The notes: generated by a model from the letters alone, not told the origin. A stretch of 64,000 nucleotides of DNA from Nocardioides eburneiflavus (GCF_004785795.1 NZ_SRRO01000001.1:2046001-2110000); one strand, 5' to 3'; positions 9,901 to 18,704 are shown, counted from the first letter of the stretch. Program-made: numbers and translations.

Positions 9901-11837
9901 TCGACTGCCAGACCGAGGACTTCACCGCGGTCGGCATCGGAGACATGTCCGGCGACGTCTTCGGCAACGGCATGCTCTGCTCGGAGCACACCCGGCTGGT
10001 GGCGGCCTTCGACCACCGCGACATCTTCATCGACCCCGACCCCGACGCGGCCTCCTCGTACGCCGAGCGGCGCCGGCTCTTCGACCTGCCGAGGTCGAGC
10101 TGGAAGGACTACGACTCCTCGCTGATCTCCGAGGGCGGCGGCGTCTGGTCGCGTGCGGCCAAGTCGATCCCGGTGTCGGCGCAGGCCCGCGAGGCGCTCG
10201 GGCTGCCCGCCGACGTCACCGCGATGACGCCTGCCGAGCTGATGAAGGCGATCCTGCTCGCCCCGGTCGACCTGCTCTGGAACGGTGGCATCGGCACCTA
10301 CGTGAAGTCGTCGGAGGAGACCAACGCCGACGCCGGTGACAAGGCCAACGACGCGATCCGGGTCAACGGCCAGGACCTGCGCGCCCGGTGCATCGGCGAG
10401 GGCGGCAACCTCGGCTTCACCCAGCTCGGTCGCGTGGAGTACGCCCGCCTCGGCGTCAACGGCGACGGCGGCCGGATGAACACCGACTTCATCGACAACT
10501 CCGCCGGCGTCGACACCTCGGACCACGAGGTCAACATCAAGATCCTCCTCGACCGGGTCGTCCGCTCTGGGGAGATGGACGAGGGCGCCCGCAACGAGCT
10601 GCTCGCCGAGATGACCGACGAGGTGGGCCAGCTGGTGCTGCGCGACAACTACGAACAGAACCTCGCGCTCGCCAACGCCGAGGCGCACGCCCCGTCACTG
10701 CTTCACGTCCACGAGGACTGGATGCGCGCGCTCGAGCGCCGCGGGGTGCTCAACCGCGAGCTCGAGGGCCTGCCGTCGACACGCCAGGTCAAGCGCCGCC
10801 TCGAGCGCAAGCAGGCCCTGTCGGCGCCCGAGCTGTCGGTGCTGATGGCGTGGACCAAGATCGTCCTCGCCGACGAGCTCATCGACTCCGACCTGCCCGA
10901 CGACCCCTACCTGCGCGATGACCTGCTGGCCTACTTCCCCAGCCGCATGAAGCCCGACCTCGAGGCGGCCATCGAGGACCACCCGCTGCGCCGCGAGATC
11001 ATCGTGACCCAGGTCGTCAACGACCTCGTCAACGGCGCCGGCATGACGTTCTGGCCGCGGCTGCAGGGTGAGACCGGGGCCAGCCCCGCCGAGCTGACCC
11101 GAGCCAACTTCGTCGCCCGCGAGATCTTCGGGTCGCTGCCGATGCGCCAGGAGATCGCGGCGCTGGACAACCAGGTGCCCGCCGAGCGCCAGACGCGGAT
11201 GCGGATCGAGATGCGTACGCTCGTCGAGCGCGCGTCGCGGTGGCTGGTCACCAACCGCCGCCCTCCGCTCGACTCCCGCGCGACGGTCGACTTCTTCCGC
11301 GGTCCCGTGCAGGCCGTGATGGCCGAGCTGCCGAGCATCATGAGCGGCCGGGAGCTCGAGGACTTCAAGGCCCGCGAGAAGCGCCTGACCGACCAGGGGG
11401 TTCCCGACGACCTCGCCTCGCGGGTCGCCGTGCTGGCGTCGGCCTACGCGCTGCTCGGCATCGTCGAGACCGCCGACCGGCTCGGGCTCGACCCGGTCGA
11501 GGTGGCACGCGTCCACTTCGCGCTGGGGGAGCGGCTCGGGCTGCCGGCGCTGGTCGAGCGGATCTTCGCGCTGCCGCGCGACGACCGCTGGCAGACGATG
11601 GCCCGGGCAGCGGTGCGCGACGACCTCTACGCCGTGCACCAGCAGCTGACCGCCCAGGTGCTGGAGTCCACCAGCGCGGACGACACGGCGCCCGCCCGGG
11701 TGGCCGAGTGGGAGAACGCCGACGAGGAGCTCATCGGCCGCGCGGCCGCGACGCTGGAGGAGATCTGCCGCGAGGACACCGCGGAGCTGGCGCGCCTCTC
11801 GGTCGGCCTGCGTGTCGTCCGCGGCCTGCTGTCCTGA
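6969..11837 (+). CDS. gdh: NAD-dependent glutamate dehydrogenase, 180-kDa type
   Basis: The 1622-residue length, unusual for a dehydrogenase, matches the large NAD-specific glutamate dehydrogenases of Streptomyces and other actinobacteria. These convert glutamate to 2-oxoglutarate and ammonium. The long N-terminal part (about 1-700) is the regulatory region with ACT-like segments. The catalytic part includes GAVARGGLRWSDRRDDFRTE, VPVGAKGAFFCKQLP with the active-site Lys, and the nucleotide-binding core around VAADKGTATFSDIAN. The frame is intact. A leaderless-type -10 fixes the GTG start. It could act after pruA in proline and arginine catabolism. Confidence 0.95.
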   Translation: MATPDDTKDRQLDAATEARPEWGDLLRAYYRHVAPEDMAERSPEDLLGAVASHRELASSRPQGTAVVRVVTPTIADAGWSASGRSVVEVVTDDMPFLVDSVTMELNRLGHTVHAVIHPQFHVERDITGELQHVHAQEPQAGSRDGAESWMHVEVDRTDDDEDAEITEGLQRVLRDVRESVEDWQKMHAQALAVVAELDQDPPPLPAEELRQGRDFLTWLADDHFTFLGYREYLLEAEVGAPEECGLRAVPGSGLGILRHDQDLSASFAKLPPLVKTKAREKKLLVLAKANSRATVHRPAYLDYVGVKTFGPDGEVVGERRFLGLFSSAAYTESVTRIPVLREKVTEVMRHAGFDPRSHAGKALMDTLENYPRDELFHTSPDELAPVAQDVMSARERRQLRAFVRRDTYGRYVSVLVYLPRDRYSTAVRERFSDILRDRLGGEHVEFTARVNESTTASVHFVVHPPKGEQVPDIDVPDLERRLMEASRSWRDDFMAAVVSEYGVDRGSQLARAWADAFPEAYKEDFDPSRGSADLGRIEAIEGDEGIDLALFDQDEQTYRRGESRLKVFRVGEPLSLSAVLPMLTSMGVEVVDERPYELAGLGRPTYIYEFGLRHGRALSSRERTLFAEALRAVWDGYNEIDGFNQLVLAAGLTWRQATVLRAYAKYARQGGSPFALDYIEEALRSNVDITRLLVELFESRFDPGRGDRTLEHDAEARVAKVEAIEERLARALDEVVSLDHDRILRSYRTLVRATLRTNFFQKRTSDDELHPAEPYHNYISFKLEPSAIPDLPEPRPRFEIFVYSPRVEGSHLRFGAVARGGLRWSDRRDDFRTEVLGLVKAQMVKNTVIVPVGAKGAFFCKQLPDPSDRDAWLAEGVACYKTFISGLLDITDNLVGGENVPPRDVVRHDGDDSYLVVAADKGTATFSDIANGVAKDYGFWLGDAFASGGSVGYDHKAMGITAKGAWVSVQRHFREMGVDCQTEDFTAVGIGDMSGDVFGNGMLCSEHTRLVAAFDHRDIFIDPDPDAASSYAERRRLFDLPRSSWKDYDSSLISEGGGVWSRAAKSIPVSAQAREALGLPADVTAMTPAELMKAILLAPVDLLWNGGIGTYVKSSEETNADAGDKANDAIRVNGQDLRARCIGEGGNLGFTQLGRVEYARLGVNGDGGRMNTDFIDNSAGVDTSDHEVNIKILLDRVVRSGEMDEGARNELLAEMTDEVGQLVLRDNYEQNLALANAEAHAPSLLHVHEDWMRALERRGVLNRELEGLPSTRQVKRRLERKQALSAPELSVLMAWTKIVLADELIDSDLPDDPYLRDDLLAYFPSRMKPDLEAAIEDHPLRREIIVTQVVNDLVNGAGMTFWPRLQGETGASPAELTRANFVAREIFGSLPMRQEIAALDNQVPAERQTRMRIEMRTLVERASRWLVTNRRPPLDSRATVDFFRGPVQAVMAELPSIMSGRELEDFKAREKRLTDQGVPDDLASRVAVLASAYALLGIVETADRLGLDPVEVARVHFALGERLGLPALVERIFALPRDDRWQTMARAAVRDDLYAVHQQLTAQVLESTSADDTAPARVAEWENADEELIGRAAATLEEICREDTAELARLSVGLRVVRGLLS

Positions 11838-11847
11838 CCTGCGCAGG

Positions 11848-12618
11848 TCAGAACAGCAGGACCGCGGCGACCACGCCGGCCGCGACGACGGCCCAGCGGA
11901 ACACCGCGTCAGGGAGCTTGCGACCGATCCGCGCGCCGACGTAGCCGCCGACCAGCGAGCCTGCGGCGAGCAGTGCGGCGACCTCCCAGCGCGGGTCGGC
12001 GACGACCACGAAGACGAGGCCGGCGACGATGTTGCCGACCATCAGGGACAGCGTCTTGAGGCCGTTGACGACGCGCAGCTCGAGGTCGGTCCCGATGCCG
12101 AGGACGGCGACCATCATGACCCCGGCGCCGGCCCCGAAGTAGCCGCCGTACACGCCCGTGAGGGTGGCGAAGAGCGTGGTCGCGGGCGACATGTGCCGCC
12201 GCTCGGCGAGCTGCTCGCCGTGCATCTGCTCGTGGCGGGCGCGCAGCCAGCGCGCGATGCGCGGCTGGACGCCGACGAGCAGGCAGGTGAACAGGATGAG
12301 GAACGGGACGATCGCCTCGAAGACGCCCGGCGGCAGGCCGAGCAGCAGCGCTGCGCCGATGAGCCCGCCCAGCGCGCAGACCGCGACGATCACCAGCGCG
12401 ATCCGGCCCGCCTCCCGCACCTCCCGGCGGTAGCCGACCACGCCGCCGAGGCCGCCGGGGATCAGGCCGAGCGTGTTCGACACGTTGGCCACGACGGGCG
12501 GCAGGCCCAGTGCGACCAGCACGGGGAAGCTGAGCAGCGAGGCCACGCCGACGGTCGAGGACAGCACGCCGGCGCCGAGCCCGGTGGCCAGCACCAGGAC
12601 GGCCTCCGGCCCGCTCAC
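11848..12618 (-). CDS. TSUP (TauE/SafE) family membrane permease
   Basis: This 256-residue protein has eight or so hydrophobic helices. The duplicated glycine-rich TSUP motifs are GLGAGVLSSTVGVASLLSFPVL near the start and TLTGVYGGYFGAGAGVMMVAVL in the middle. The family carries small anions such as sulfite, sulfoacetate or taurine-derived products, usually outward; the substrate here cannot be told. GTG 12618 follows a GAGG. The 3' end faces the gdh stop with only 10 bp between them. Confidence 0.88.
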   Translation of the reverse strand: MSGPEAVLVLATGLGAGVLSSTVGVASLLSFPVLVALGLPPVVANVSNTLGLIPGGLGGVVGYRREVREAGRIALVIVAVCALGGLIGAALLLGLPPGVFEAIVPFLILFTCLLVGVQPRIARWLRARHEQMHGEQLAERRHMSPATTLFATLTGVYGGYFGAGAGVMMVAVLGIGTDLELRVVNGLKTLSLMVGNIVAGLVFVVVADPRWEVAALLAAGSLVGGYVGARIGRKLPDAVFRWAVVAAGVVAAVLLF

Positions 12619-12782
12619 ACCACCTCGTCGGGGAGCATGGTGGAGGTGTGCATGGCCAAGGTTCTCATTCGCCCAGGCGTCGGTGTCAGGTGGTCCGACC
12701 CGCCGATCTCGACAATGAAATTGACGCCTTCGGGTGAACCTCTGCCATGGCCCGTACGCCCGCCTCCACGCAGGGTGTTCGC

Positions 12783-13961
12783 ATGAGCAACGGACCTCTC
12801 TCCGACCTCCTCGTCGTCGACCTGACCCGTGCCCTCGCCGGGCCGCACGCCACCCAGATGCTGGGCGACCTCGGTGCCCGCGTGATCAAGGTGGAGGCGC
12901 CCGGCAGCGGCGACGACACCCGTGGCTGGGGCCCGCCGTTCGTCGGTGAGCCCGACGAGCGGCAGTCGACCTACTTCCTCTGCACCAACCGCAACAAGGA
13001 GTCGATCGCCCTCGACCTCAAGGACGCGTCGGACAAGGACGTGCTGGTCGGCCTCGTCGAGCGCGCCGACGTGCTGGTGGAGAACTTCCGCACCGGCGTC
13101 CTCGAGCGCCTCGGCCTCGGGATCGAGGAGCTGATGCGCCGCAACCCGCGCCTCGTCGTCCTCTCGATCACCGGCTTCGGCCACGACGGCCCCGAGGGTG
13201 GTCGCGCCGGCTACGACCAGATCGCGCAGGGCGAGGCGGGCCTGATGTCCCTCACCGGCTCCGGCCCCGACGACCCGCAGCGCGTCGGCGTACCGATCGC
13301 GGACCTGCTGTCCGGGATGTACGGCGCCTACGGCGTGCTCGCCGCGCTGCACGAGCGCGAGCGGACTGGCAGGGGCACCGTCGTGCGTACGTCGTTGCTG
13401 GCGTCGGTCGTCGGCGTGCACGCCTTCCAGGGCACCCGGTGGACCGTGGCCGGCGAGGTCGGCCGCGCCCAGGGCAACCACCACCCCTCGATCGCGCCCT
13501 ACGGGCTGTTCCACTGCCGCGACGGCGCCGTGCAGATCGCGCTCGGCAGCGAGGGGCTGTGGAAGAAGTTCTGCGCGGGCTTCGGTCTCGACCCCGACGC
13601 CGAGGGCCTGGCCACCAACGGCGAGCGCGTCGGTCGGCGCGAGCAGGTGATCGAGGTCGTCGAGCAGGCCTTCGCCGACTGGGATGCCGAGCCGCTGCTG
13701 GCCCGCCTCGCCGAGATCGGGATCCCGGCCGGCAAGGTCCGGACCCTCGACGAGGTCTACGAGTGGGACCAGGTCGCCAGCCAGGGCCTGCTCGTCGACG
13801 TGGAGCACCCGACGCTGGGCGGCATCACGCTTCCCGGCCCGCCGCTGCGGTTCTTCGACGCCGAGGGCGCGGAGGTCACCCGGCGCGACCACGTCGCGCC
13901 GCCGCTGCTCGACCAGCACGCCGACGAGATCCGGGCCTGGATCGGGGGCGGGGGCGCGTGA
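12783..13961 (+). CDS. Family III CoA-transferase (CaiB/BaiF type)
   Basis: The 392-residue protein shows the interlocked CaiB/BaiF fold. Landmarks are VVDLTRALAGPHATQMLGDLGARVIKVE at the N-terminus, RNKESIALDLK, DVLVENFRTGVLERLGLG with the conserved nucleophilic Asp region, and SITGFGHDGPEGGRAGYD. These enzymes move CoA between carboxylic acids. The ATG at 12783 begins the family homology. The GTGA overlap with the carboxyltransferase gene downstream implies one operon, perhaps for activation and carboxyl transfer in a branched or odd-chain acid pathway. Confidence 0.93.
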   Translation: MSNGPLSDLLVVDLTRALAGPHATQMLGDLGARVIKVEAPGSGDDTRGWGPPFVGEPDERQSTYFLCTNRNKESIALDLKDASDKDVLVGLVERADVLVENFRTGVLERLGLGIEELMRRNPRLVVLSITGFGHDGPEGGRAGYDQIAQGEAGLMSLTGSGPDDPQRVGVPIADLLSGMYGAYGVLAALHERERTGRGTVVRTSLLASVVGVHAFQGTRWTVAGEVGRAQGNHHPSIAPYGLFHCRDGAVQIALGSEGLWKKFCAGFGLDPDAEGLATNGERVGRREQVIEVVEQAFADWDAEPLLARLAEIGIPAGKVRTLDEVYEWDQVASQGLLVDVEHPTLGGITLPGPPLRFFDAEGAEVTRRDHVAPPLLDQHADEIRAWIGGGGA

Positions 13962-15421
13962 GGCAGGGGACGGCTGCGCGGCGCTGGACCGCCCACGAGC
14001 TGCTCGACCTGGTCCTCGACGAGGGCACCTTCACCTCGTGGGACGAGCCCGTCGACCTGTCCTGGGCCGACGCGGGCTACCGCGCCGAGCTCGCGGCTGC
14101 CGCAGCGAAGGCGGGCACCGACGAGTCCGTGCTGACCGGCCGCGGCGAGGTCCGCGGCCGGCCCGTGGCGGTCGTGGTCAACGAGTTCCAGTTCCTCGCC
14201 GGCTCGATCGGTCGTGCCGCCGCCGACCGCATCACCGCCGCCGTGCGCCGCGCCACCGAGGAGGGCCTGCCCCTGCTCGCCAGCACCGCGTCGGGCGGCA
14301 CGCGGATGCAGGAGGGCACGCCCGCCTTCGTGCGGATGGTCGACATCTCCCGCGCGCTCATGGACCACCGCGCCGCCGGGCTGCCCTACCTCGTGCACCT
14401 GCGCCACCCCACCACCGGCGGCGTGTACGCCTCCTGGGGCTCGCTCGGCCACGTCACCGTCGCCGAGCCGGGCGCCCTCGTCGGGTTCCTCGGGCCGAAG
14501 GTCTACGAGGGGCTCAACGGCCGGCCCTTCCGGCCCGGAGTCCAGGTCGCGGAGAACCTCGCTGCAGCCGGCGTCATCGACGGCGTCGTCGCCGCGGAGG
14601 ACCTGCCGGAGATGGTCGACCAGGCCCTCGCCGTGCTGGTGGACGCGCCCGGTCCGGGCCGCCTGTCCGTCCGCGCGAAGCGCCTGCTCGGCGACCACGC
14701 CGCCTGGGACAGCGTCGAGCGCACCCGGCGTACGGATCGCGCCGGGGTGCGCGACCTGCTCGCCCACGGCGCCTCCGGCACGCTCCAGCTGCGCGGCACC
14801 GAGAAGGGCGAGCGCGACTCCACCGTCCTGGTCGCCCTGACCCGCCTCGACGACCAGCCGTGCGTGGTCATCGGCCAGGACCGGTCCCGGCAGGTGCCCG
14901 GCCATGCGATGGGCCCCGGCGCCCTGCGCGAGGCCCGCCGCGGGATGAAGATCGCCCAGGAGCTCGGGCTGCCGCTCGTCAGCGTCATCGACACCCCCGG
15001 CGCGGAGCTCTCGCCCGACGCCGAGGAGCGCGCGCTCGCCGGCGAGATCGCCCGCTGCATCGCGGCGCTCACCACGATGACGGTGCCGACGATCTCGGTG
15101 ATCCTCGGCCAGGGCTGCGGGGGAGGGGCGCTGGCGTTCCTGCCCGCTCGGACCGTGATCGCCACCGAGCACGCCTGGCTCTCACCGCTCCCGCCCGAGG
15201 GGGCCAGCCTCATCGTGCACGGCGACGTCGCCCACGCTGCCGAGATGGCCTCGCGCCAGCGCGTGCGCGCGGTCGACCTGCTCGCCGACGGCGTGGTGCA
15301 GCACGTCGTGCCGGAGGTGGACGGCGAGTCGCCCCGCGACCTGGCCGTCGCGGTCGCCGCGGAGATCGGTGCCCGGCTGCGCGAGCTGACGGGGCGTACG
15401 CCAGTGGCCCACGCCTCCTGA
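13958..15421 (+). CDS. Fused carboxyltransferase alpha/beta subunit (ACC/PCC type)
   Basis: The 487-residue single chain contains both crotonase-like halves. The beta-type half includes LPLLASTASGGTRMQEGTPAF; the alpha-type half includes LPLVSVIDTPGAELSPDAEE and ILGQGCGGGALAFLPA. Such proteins transfer a carboxyl group from biotin to an acyl-CoA. The N-terminal zinc ribbon of AccD is absent. No biotin carboxylase or BCCP gene is nearby, so the partners must be elsewhere. Translation is coupled to the CoA-transferase upstream. Confidence 0.88.
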   Translation: MRQGTAARRWTAHELLDLVLDEGTFTSWDEPVDLSWADAGYRAELAAAAAKAGTDESVLTGRGEVRGRPVAVVVNEFQFLAGSIGRAAADRITAAVRRATEEGLPLLASTASGGTRMQEGTPAFVRMVDISRALMDHRAAGLPYLVHLRHPTTGGVYASWGSLGHVTVAEPGALVGFLGPKVYEGLNGRPFRPGVQVAENLAAAGVIDGVVAAEDLPEMVDQALAVLVDAPGPGRLSVRAKRLLGDHAAWDSVERTRRTDRAGVRDLLAHGASGTLQLRGTEKGERDSTVLVALTRLDDQPCVVIGQDRSRQVPGHAMGPGALREARRGMKIAQELGLPLVSVIDTPGAELSPDAEERALAGEIARCIAALTTMTVPTISVILGQGCGGGALAFLPARTVIATEHAWLSPLPPEGASLIVHGDVAHAAEMASRQRVRAVDLLADGVVQHVVPEVDGESPRDLAVAVAAEIGARLRELTGRTPVAHAS

Positions 15422-15432
15422 GGATCCGGGGC

Positions 15433-15566
15433 AGCGGTGCCCCAGCCACATTCCGGGGGCCCGGAATGTGGGTCTGGCACCGCTCTGGGGCGTGTTGCGG
15501 GAGGGCGCGCCGAAAGCGGTGCGGCAGCCACATTCCGTACGCGTGGAAGGTGGCTCAGGCACCGCC
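15433..15566. repeat. Two related hairpin repeats between accDA-like gene and ku
   Basis: Two imperfect palindromes (15433-15484 and 15515-15566) share the outer sequence AGCGGTGC and the inner AGCCACATTCC with its complement. Each can fold into a stem of about 22-24 bp. They lie between two convergent genes. They could stop transcription from both sides, but the shared primary sequence suggests a dispersed palindromic repeat family. Confidence 0.75.
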
Positions 15567-15579
15567 GGGCGCCCGGGGC

Positions 15580-16506
15580 TCAGCTGGCCTTCTTCGCCTG
15601 CTTCTTCGCCTGCTTCTTCTCCGCGGTCTTCTTGGCAGCGGTCTTCTTGGCAGCGGTCTTCTTGGCCGGGGCCTTCTTGGCGGCGGTCTTCTTCGCGGGC
15701 TCGACCTCGCCGGCGTCCTCGCCGCGGGCTGTCTTCGCCGCGGCGACGGACTTCTGGAGCGCGGCGAGCAGGTCGACGACCTCGCCGGAGGTCTTGGTGG
15801 AGGTCTCGGTGCGCTTGATCTCGCCGCCCTCGATCTTGGACTTCACCAGGGCCTCGACGGCACCGGCGTAGTCGTCCTCGAACTCGGTCGCGTCGAAGTC
15901 GCCCGCGAGGGTCTCGACGAGCATGTGGGCCATCTTGACCTCTTGCGGCTTGGCGTCGTCGACCTCGACCTTGAAGTCGGGGGTGCGGACCTCGTCGGGC
16001 CACATCATCGTCTGGAGCACGATGACCTCACCGGCCTCGGTCTCGCGCACGCGCAGCACCGCGATGGTGGTGCGCTGGCGCAGCGCGACGGTCACCACCG
16101 CCATCCGGTCGGCGTCCTTGAGGGCCTGGCGGAGCAGGGCGTACGGCTTGGCACCCGCGCCCTCGGGCTCGAGGTAGTAGGACTTCTCGAAGAGCAGCGG
16201 GTCGATCTGCTCGCGCGGCACGAACTTCTCCACCGCGATCTCGCGCGACGACGTCGACGGCAGCTCGGCCATGTCGTCGTCGGTGAGGATGACCATCTCG
16301 CCGTCCTCGGTCTCGTAGCCCTTTGCGATGTCGGCGTAGGCCACCTCCTCGCCGTCGAGGGAGCAGACCCGCTGGTACTTGATCCGCCCGCCGTCCTTGG
16401 CGTGCACCTGCCGGAAGGACACGTCGTGGCTCTCGGTGGCCGCGTAGAGCTTCACCGGGACACTGACCAGGCCGAAGGAGACGGCACCCTTCCAGATCGC
16501 GCGCAT
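15580..16506 (-). CDS. ku: Ku, non-homologous end-joining protein
   Basis: The 308-residue bacterial Ku binds DNA ends as a homodimer and recruits LigD. The conserved N-terminus MRAIWKGAVSFGLVSVPVKLY and the core around YQRVCSLDGEEV, PREQIDPLLFEKSYYLEP and LQTMMWPDEVR are intact. The C-terminal 50 residues are a Lys/Ala-rich tail (repeated PAKK/TAAKK units), as in many actinobacterial Kus, and should add DNA binding. It diverges from the ligase gene with only 84 bp between, so the NHEJ set is probably co-controlled. Confidence 0.96.
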   Translation of the reverse strand: MRAIWKGAVSFGLVSVPVKLYAATESHDVSFRQVHAKDGGRIKYQRVCSLDGEEVAYADIAKGYETEDGEMVILTDDDMAELPSTSSREIAVEKFVPREQIDPLLFEKSYYLEPEGAGAKPYALLRQALKDADRMAVVTVALRQRTTIAVLRVRETEAGEVIVLQTMMWPDEVRTPDFKVEVDDAKPQEVKMAHMLVETLAGDFDATEFEDDYAGAVEALVKSKIEGGEIKRTETSTKTSGEVVDLLAALQKSVAAAKTARGEDAGEVEPAKKTAAKKAPAKKTAAKKTAAKKTAEKKQAKKQAKKAS

Positions 16507-16512
16507 GCTCCG

Positions 16513-16518
16513 ACGATA
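16513..16518 (-). promoter_or_regulatory. Leaderless -10 element of ku
   Basis: On the minus strand TATCGT is followed by six bases (CGGAGC) and then the ATG of ku. This gives a probable leaderless transcript and supports the 16506 start. Confidence 0.55.
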
Positions 16519-16590
16519 GCCGTCACGTCGGACACGCGTCTCCTGCAAAGGGATGACCTGGCCACGGGTGGTGGATGCCAGACTGCTCGC

Positions 16591-17514
16591 GTGCGTCCGA
16601 TGCTCGCTAGCAAGACCGACCGCGTGCCCACCGGCGCGCAGTGGCTGCACGAGGTGAAGTGGGACGGCGTCCGCGTCCTGGTCGATGTGCGCGACGGCGT
16701 CGTACGCATGACGAGCCGCAACGACAACGACGTGACGCCCGCCTGGCCCGAGCTCAGCGACCCGCCGCTGGGGACGCGCGACCTGCTCGTCGACGGCGAG
16801 GTCATCGCGCTCAACGACCACGGGGTCCCCGACTTCCGCGTCCTCCAGCACCGCATGCACGTGCGCAACGCGCGCGAGGTCGCGCGCCTGGTGAAGTCGG
16901 TCCCCGCGACGCTGATGGTCTTCGACCTGCTCCGCCTCGACGGCGAGGACCTCACCGGCCGCCCGCTCGAGGAGCGTCGCGCGCTGCTGGAGGAGCTCCC
17001 GCTCGGCGACTCGACGTGGCAGGTGCCGGCGGCCTACGACGACGGCGACATGCTCTTCGCCGCCACCCTCCAACAGGGCCTCGAAGGGGTGGTCAGCAAG
17101 CGGCGCACGTCGCGCTACCGGTTCGACCAGCGCAGCGAGGACTGGCGCAAGCTCGCCCACCGCCACCGCGGGTCGTTCGTGGTCGGTGGCTGGCGCCCCC
17201 AGATCGGTACGCCCGACCGGCTGGCCGCGCTGCTCGTCGGCGAGATGACGCCCGACGGCCTGCTCTACCGCGGGCGGGTCGGGAGCGGCATCGCCGGCGC
17301 CACGAGCAGCCGGCTCGCCGCCCTGCTCACACCGCTGGCGACCGACGCGTCACCCTTCGCCGACGAGGTGCCGCGCGTCGACGCAGCCGGCACGTTCTGG
17401 GTCGAGCCCCGCGTCGTCGTCGACGTCGACACCCACGGCCTCGGCTACGAGCGGCTGCGCCAACCGTCCTTCCAGGGCGTGCGCGACGACCTCTCCCCGG
17501 AAGACCTGACATGA
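16591..17514 (+). CDS. ligD-lig: ATP-dependent DNA ligase (LigD ligase domain as separate protein)
   Basis: The 307-residue protein begins VRPMLASKTDR and carries the adenylation motif EVKWDGVR (Lys at about 23). Further nucleotidyltransferase motifs are LLVDGEVIALNDHG, MVFDLLRLDGEDL and GLEGVVSKR, followed by an OB domain with SFVVGGWRP. It is the stand-alone equivalent of the ligase domain of LigD. The polymerase domain is a separate gene joined by an ATGA overlap, and no phosphoesterase domain is present. With Ku next door it should seal double-strand breaks. Confidence 0.93.
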   Translation: MRPMLASKTDRVPTGAQWLHEVKWDGVRVLVDVRDGVVRMTSRNDNDVTPAWPELSDPPLGTRDLLVDGEVIALNDHGVPDFRVLQHRMHVRNAREVARLVKSVPATLMVFDLLRLDGEDLTGRPLEERRALLEELPLGDSTWQVPAAYDDGDMLFAATLQQGLEGVVSKRRTSRYRFDQRSEDWRKLAHRHRGSFVVGGWRPQIGTPDRLAALLVGEMTPDGLLYRGRVGSGIAGATSSRLAALLTPLATDASPFADEVPRVDAAGTFWVEPRVVVDVDTHGLGYERLRQPSFQGVRDDLSPEDLT

Positions 17515-18425
17515 CTCCCACCAACGAGGTGCACGTCGACGTCGAGGGCCGCACGCTCTCCATCAGCAACCTCGACAAGGTCCTCTACCCGCGCACCGGC
17601 ACCACCAAGGGCGAGGTGCTCAACTACTACGCCCAGGTCTCGCCGGTGCTCCTGCCGCACCTCGCGGACCGTGCGGTGACCCGGATCCGCTGGCCGCACG
17701 GGGTGGAGCGGTCGAGCTTCTTCGAGAAGAACGTGCCCGCCGGCACGCCGTCCTGGGTGCGTACGGCCGAGGTCTCCACCACCGGCTCGCGCACCGGCAA
17801 GGGCGACGGCACGCTGCGCTTCCCGATCTGCGACGACCTGGCCACCCTCACCTGGCTCGCCAACCTCGCCGCGCTCGAGCTGCACGTGCACCAGTGGACC
17901 GTCGATGCCGAGGGCGTGCCGCGCAACCCGAACCGCATCGTGATCGACCTCGACCCGGGCGAGCCGGCGGGCCTGCACGAGTGCGCCCGGGTGGCGCTGC
18001 TCGTGCGCGACGCGCTCGCCGAGCGCGACCTCACGTGCTCGCCGGTGACGAGCGGCAGCAAGGGGATGCACCTGTACGCCCCGGTGCCCGACACCGGGCG
18101 GAGGAGCCTCGACAGCGAGGGCACCACCGCGTTGGCGAAGGAGGTGGCAGAGGCGCTCCAGAAGGCGCACCCCGACCTGGTCACCGCGATCATGACGAAG
18201 GCCAAGCGGCCGGGGAAGGTGTTCCTCGACTGGTCGCAGAACTCCGGCTCCAAGACGACGATCTCGCCCTACTCGCTGCGTGGCCGCGAGCGCCCGACCG
18301 TCGCTGCCCCGCTGACGTGGGACGAGGTGGAGGCGGGCGCCGAGGACGAGCTGGCGCTCGAGCAGCTCACCATGGACCAGGTGCTCGAACGGGTGGCCGA
18401 GCTGGGCGACGTCTTCGAGGCCTGA
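17511..18425 (+). CDS. ligD-pol: LigD polymerase domain (Prim-Pol) as separate protein
   Basis: The 304-residue archaeo-eukaryotic primase-like polymerase fills and tailors broken ends in NHEJ. It starts at ATG 17511, overlapping the ligase stop. Family motifs include LSISNLDKVLYP, FFEKNVPAGTPSWVRT, LHVHQWTVD, the metal-binding pair in IDLDPGEP (Asp at about 146 and 148), SGSKGMHLYAP and VFLDWSQNSGSKTTISPYS. All look intact. Confidence 0.94.
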   Translation: MTPTNEVHVDVEGRTLSISNLDKVLYPRTGTTKGEVLNYYAQVSPVLLPHLADRAVTRIRWPHGVERSSFFEKNVPAGTPSWVRTAEVSTTGSRTGKGDGTLRFPICDDLATLTWLANLAALELHVHQWTVDAEGVPRNPNRIVIDLDPGEPAGLHECARVALLVRDALAERDLTCSPVTSGSKGMHLYAPVPDTGRRSLDSEGTTALAKEVAEALQKAHPDLVTAIMTKAKRPGKVFLDWSQNSGSKTTISPYSLRGRERPTVAAPLTWDEVEAGAEDELALEQLTMDQVLERVAELGDVFEA

Positions 18426-18535
18426 CGGAAGGCCCCGGACGCCGAGGAGCTCTCGTGTCCGAGACGGTTGAATCCTTTACCGGCTGTGACCGTCACGAGG
18501 GACTGGTGTGGGTGTGGTGACCAGATGCTCTACCC

Positions 18536-18682
18536 ATGTCCCGCATCCTGCTGATCCCGATCGCGGTGATCCTCGCTGCCGGTGGCGTCCTCGTCGGCCC
18601 CGGTGAGGACACCCCCGCCTCGCCTGCCCAGACGAGCATCACGCCCGCGGGCGACACGGGCATTCGCCTCACCAACCGCTGA
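18536..18682 (+). CDS. Small secreted or membrane-anchored peptide
   Basis: This 48-residue frame starts MSRILLIPIAVILAAGGVLV, a clear hydrophobic N-terminal segment. A short Pro/Thr-rich polar tail ends in TGIRLTNR. It lies 22 bp before the response regulator gene on the same strand. No family is recognised. Codon use fits the surrounding genes (G/C at third positions), which supports a real gene. Confidence 0.55.
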   Translation: MSRILLIPIAVILAAGGVLVGPGEDTPASPAQTSITPAGDTGIRLTNR

Positions 18683-18704
18683 CCCTCCCTCTATGCTCGA
18701 CGCC

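Noticed and set aside
6816..10688. A 1290-codon open frame on the minus strand opposite gdh, and similar long antisense frames at 821-3040 and 2622-4625
   Set aside because: They mirror the third-position GC of real genes on the other strand, have low-complexity Arg/Gly/Val-rich products and no family motifs.
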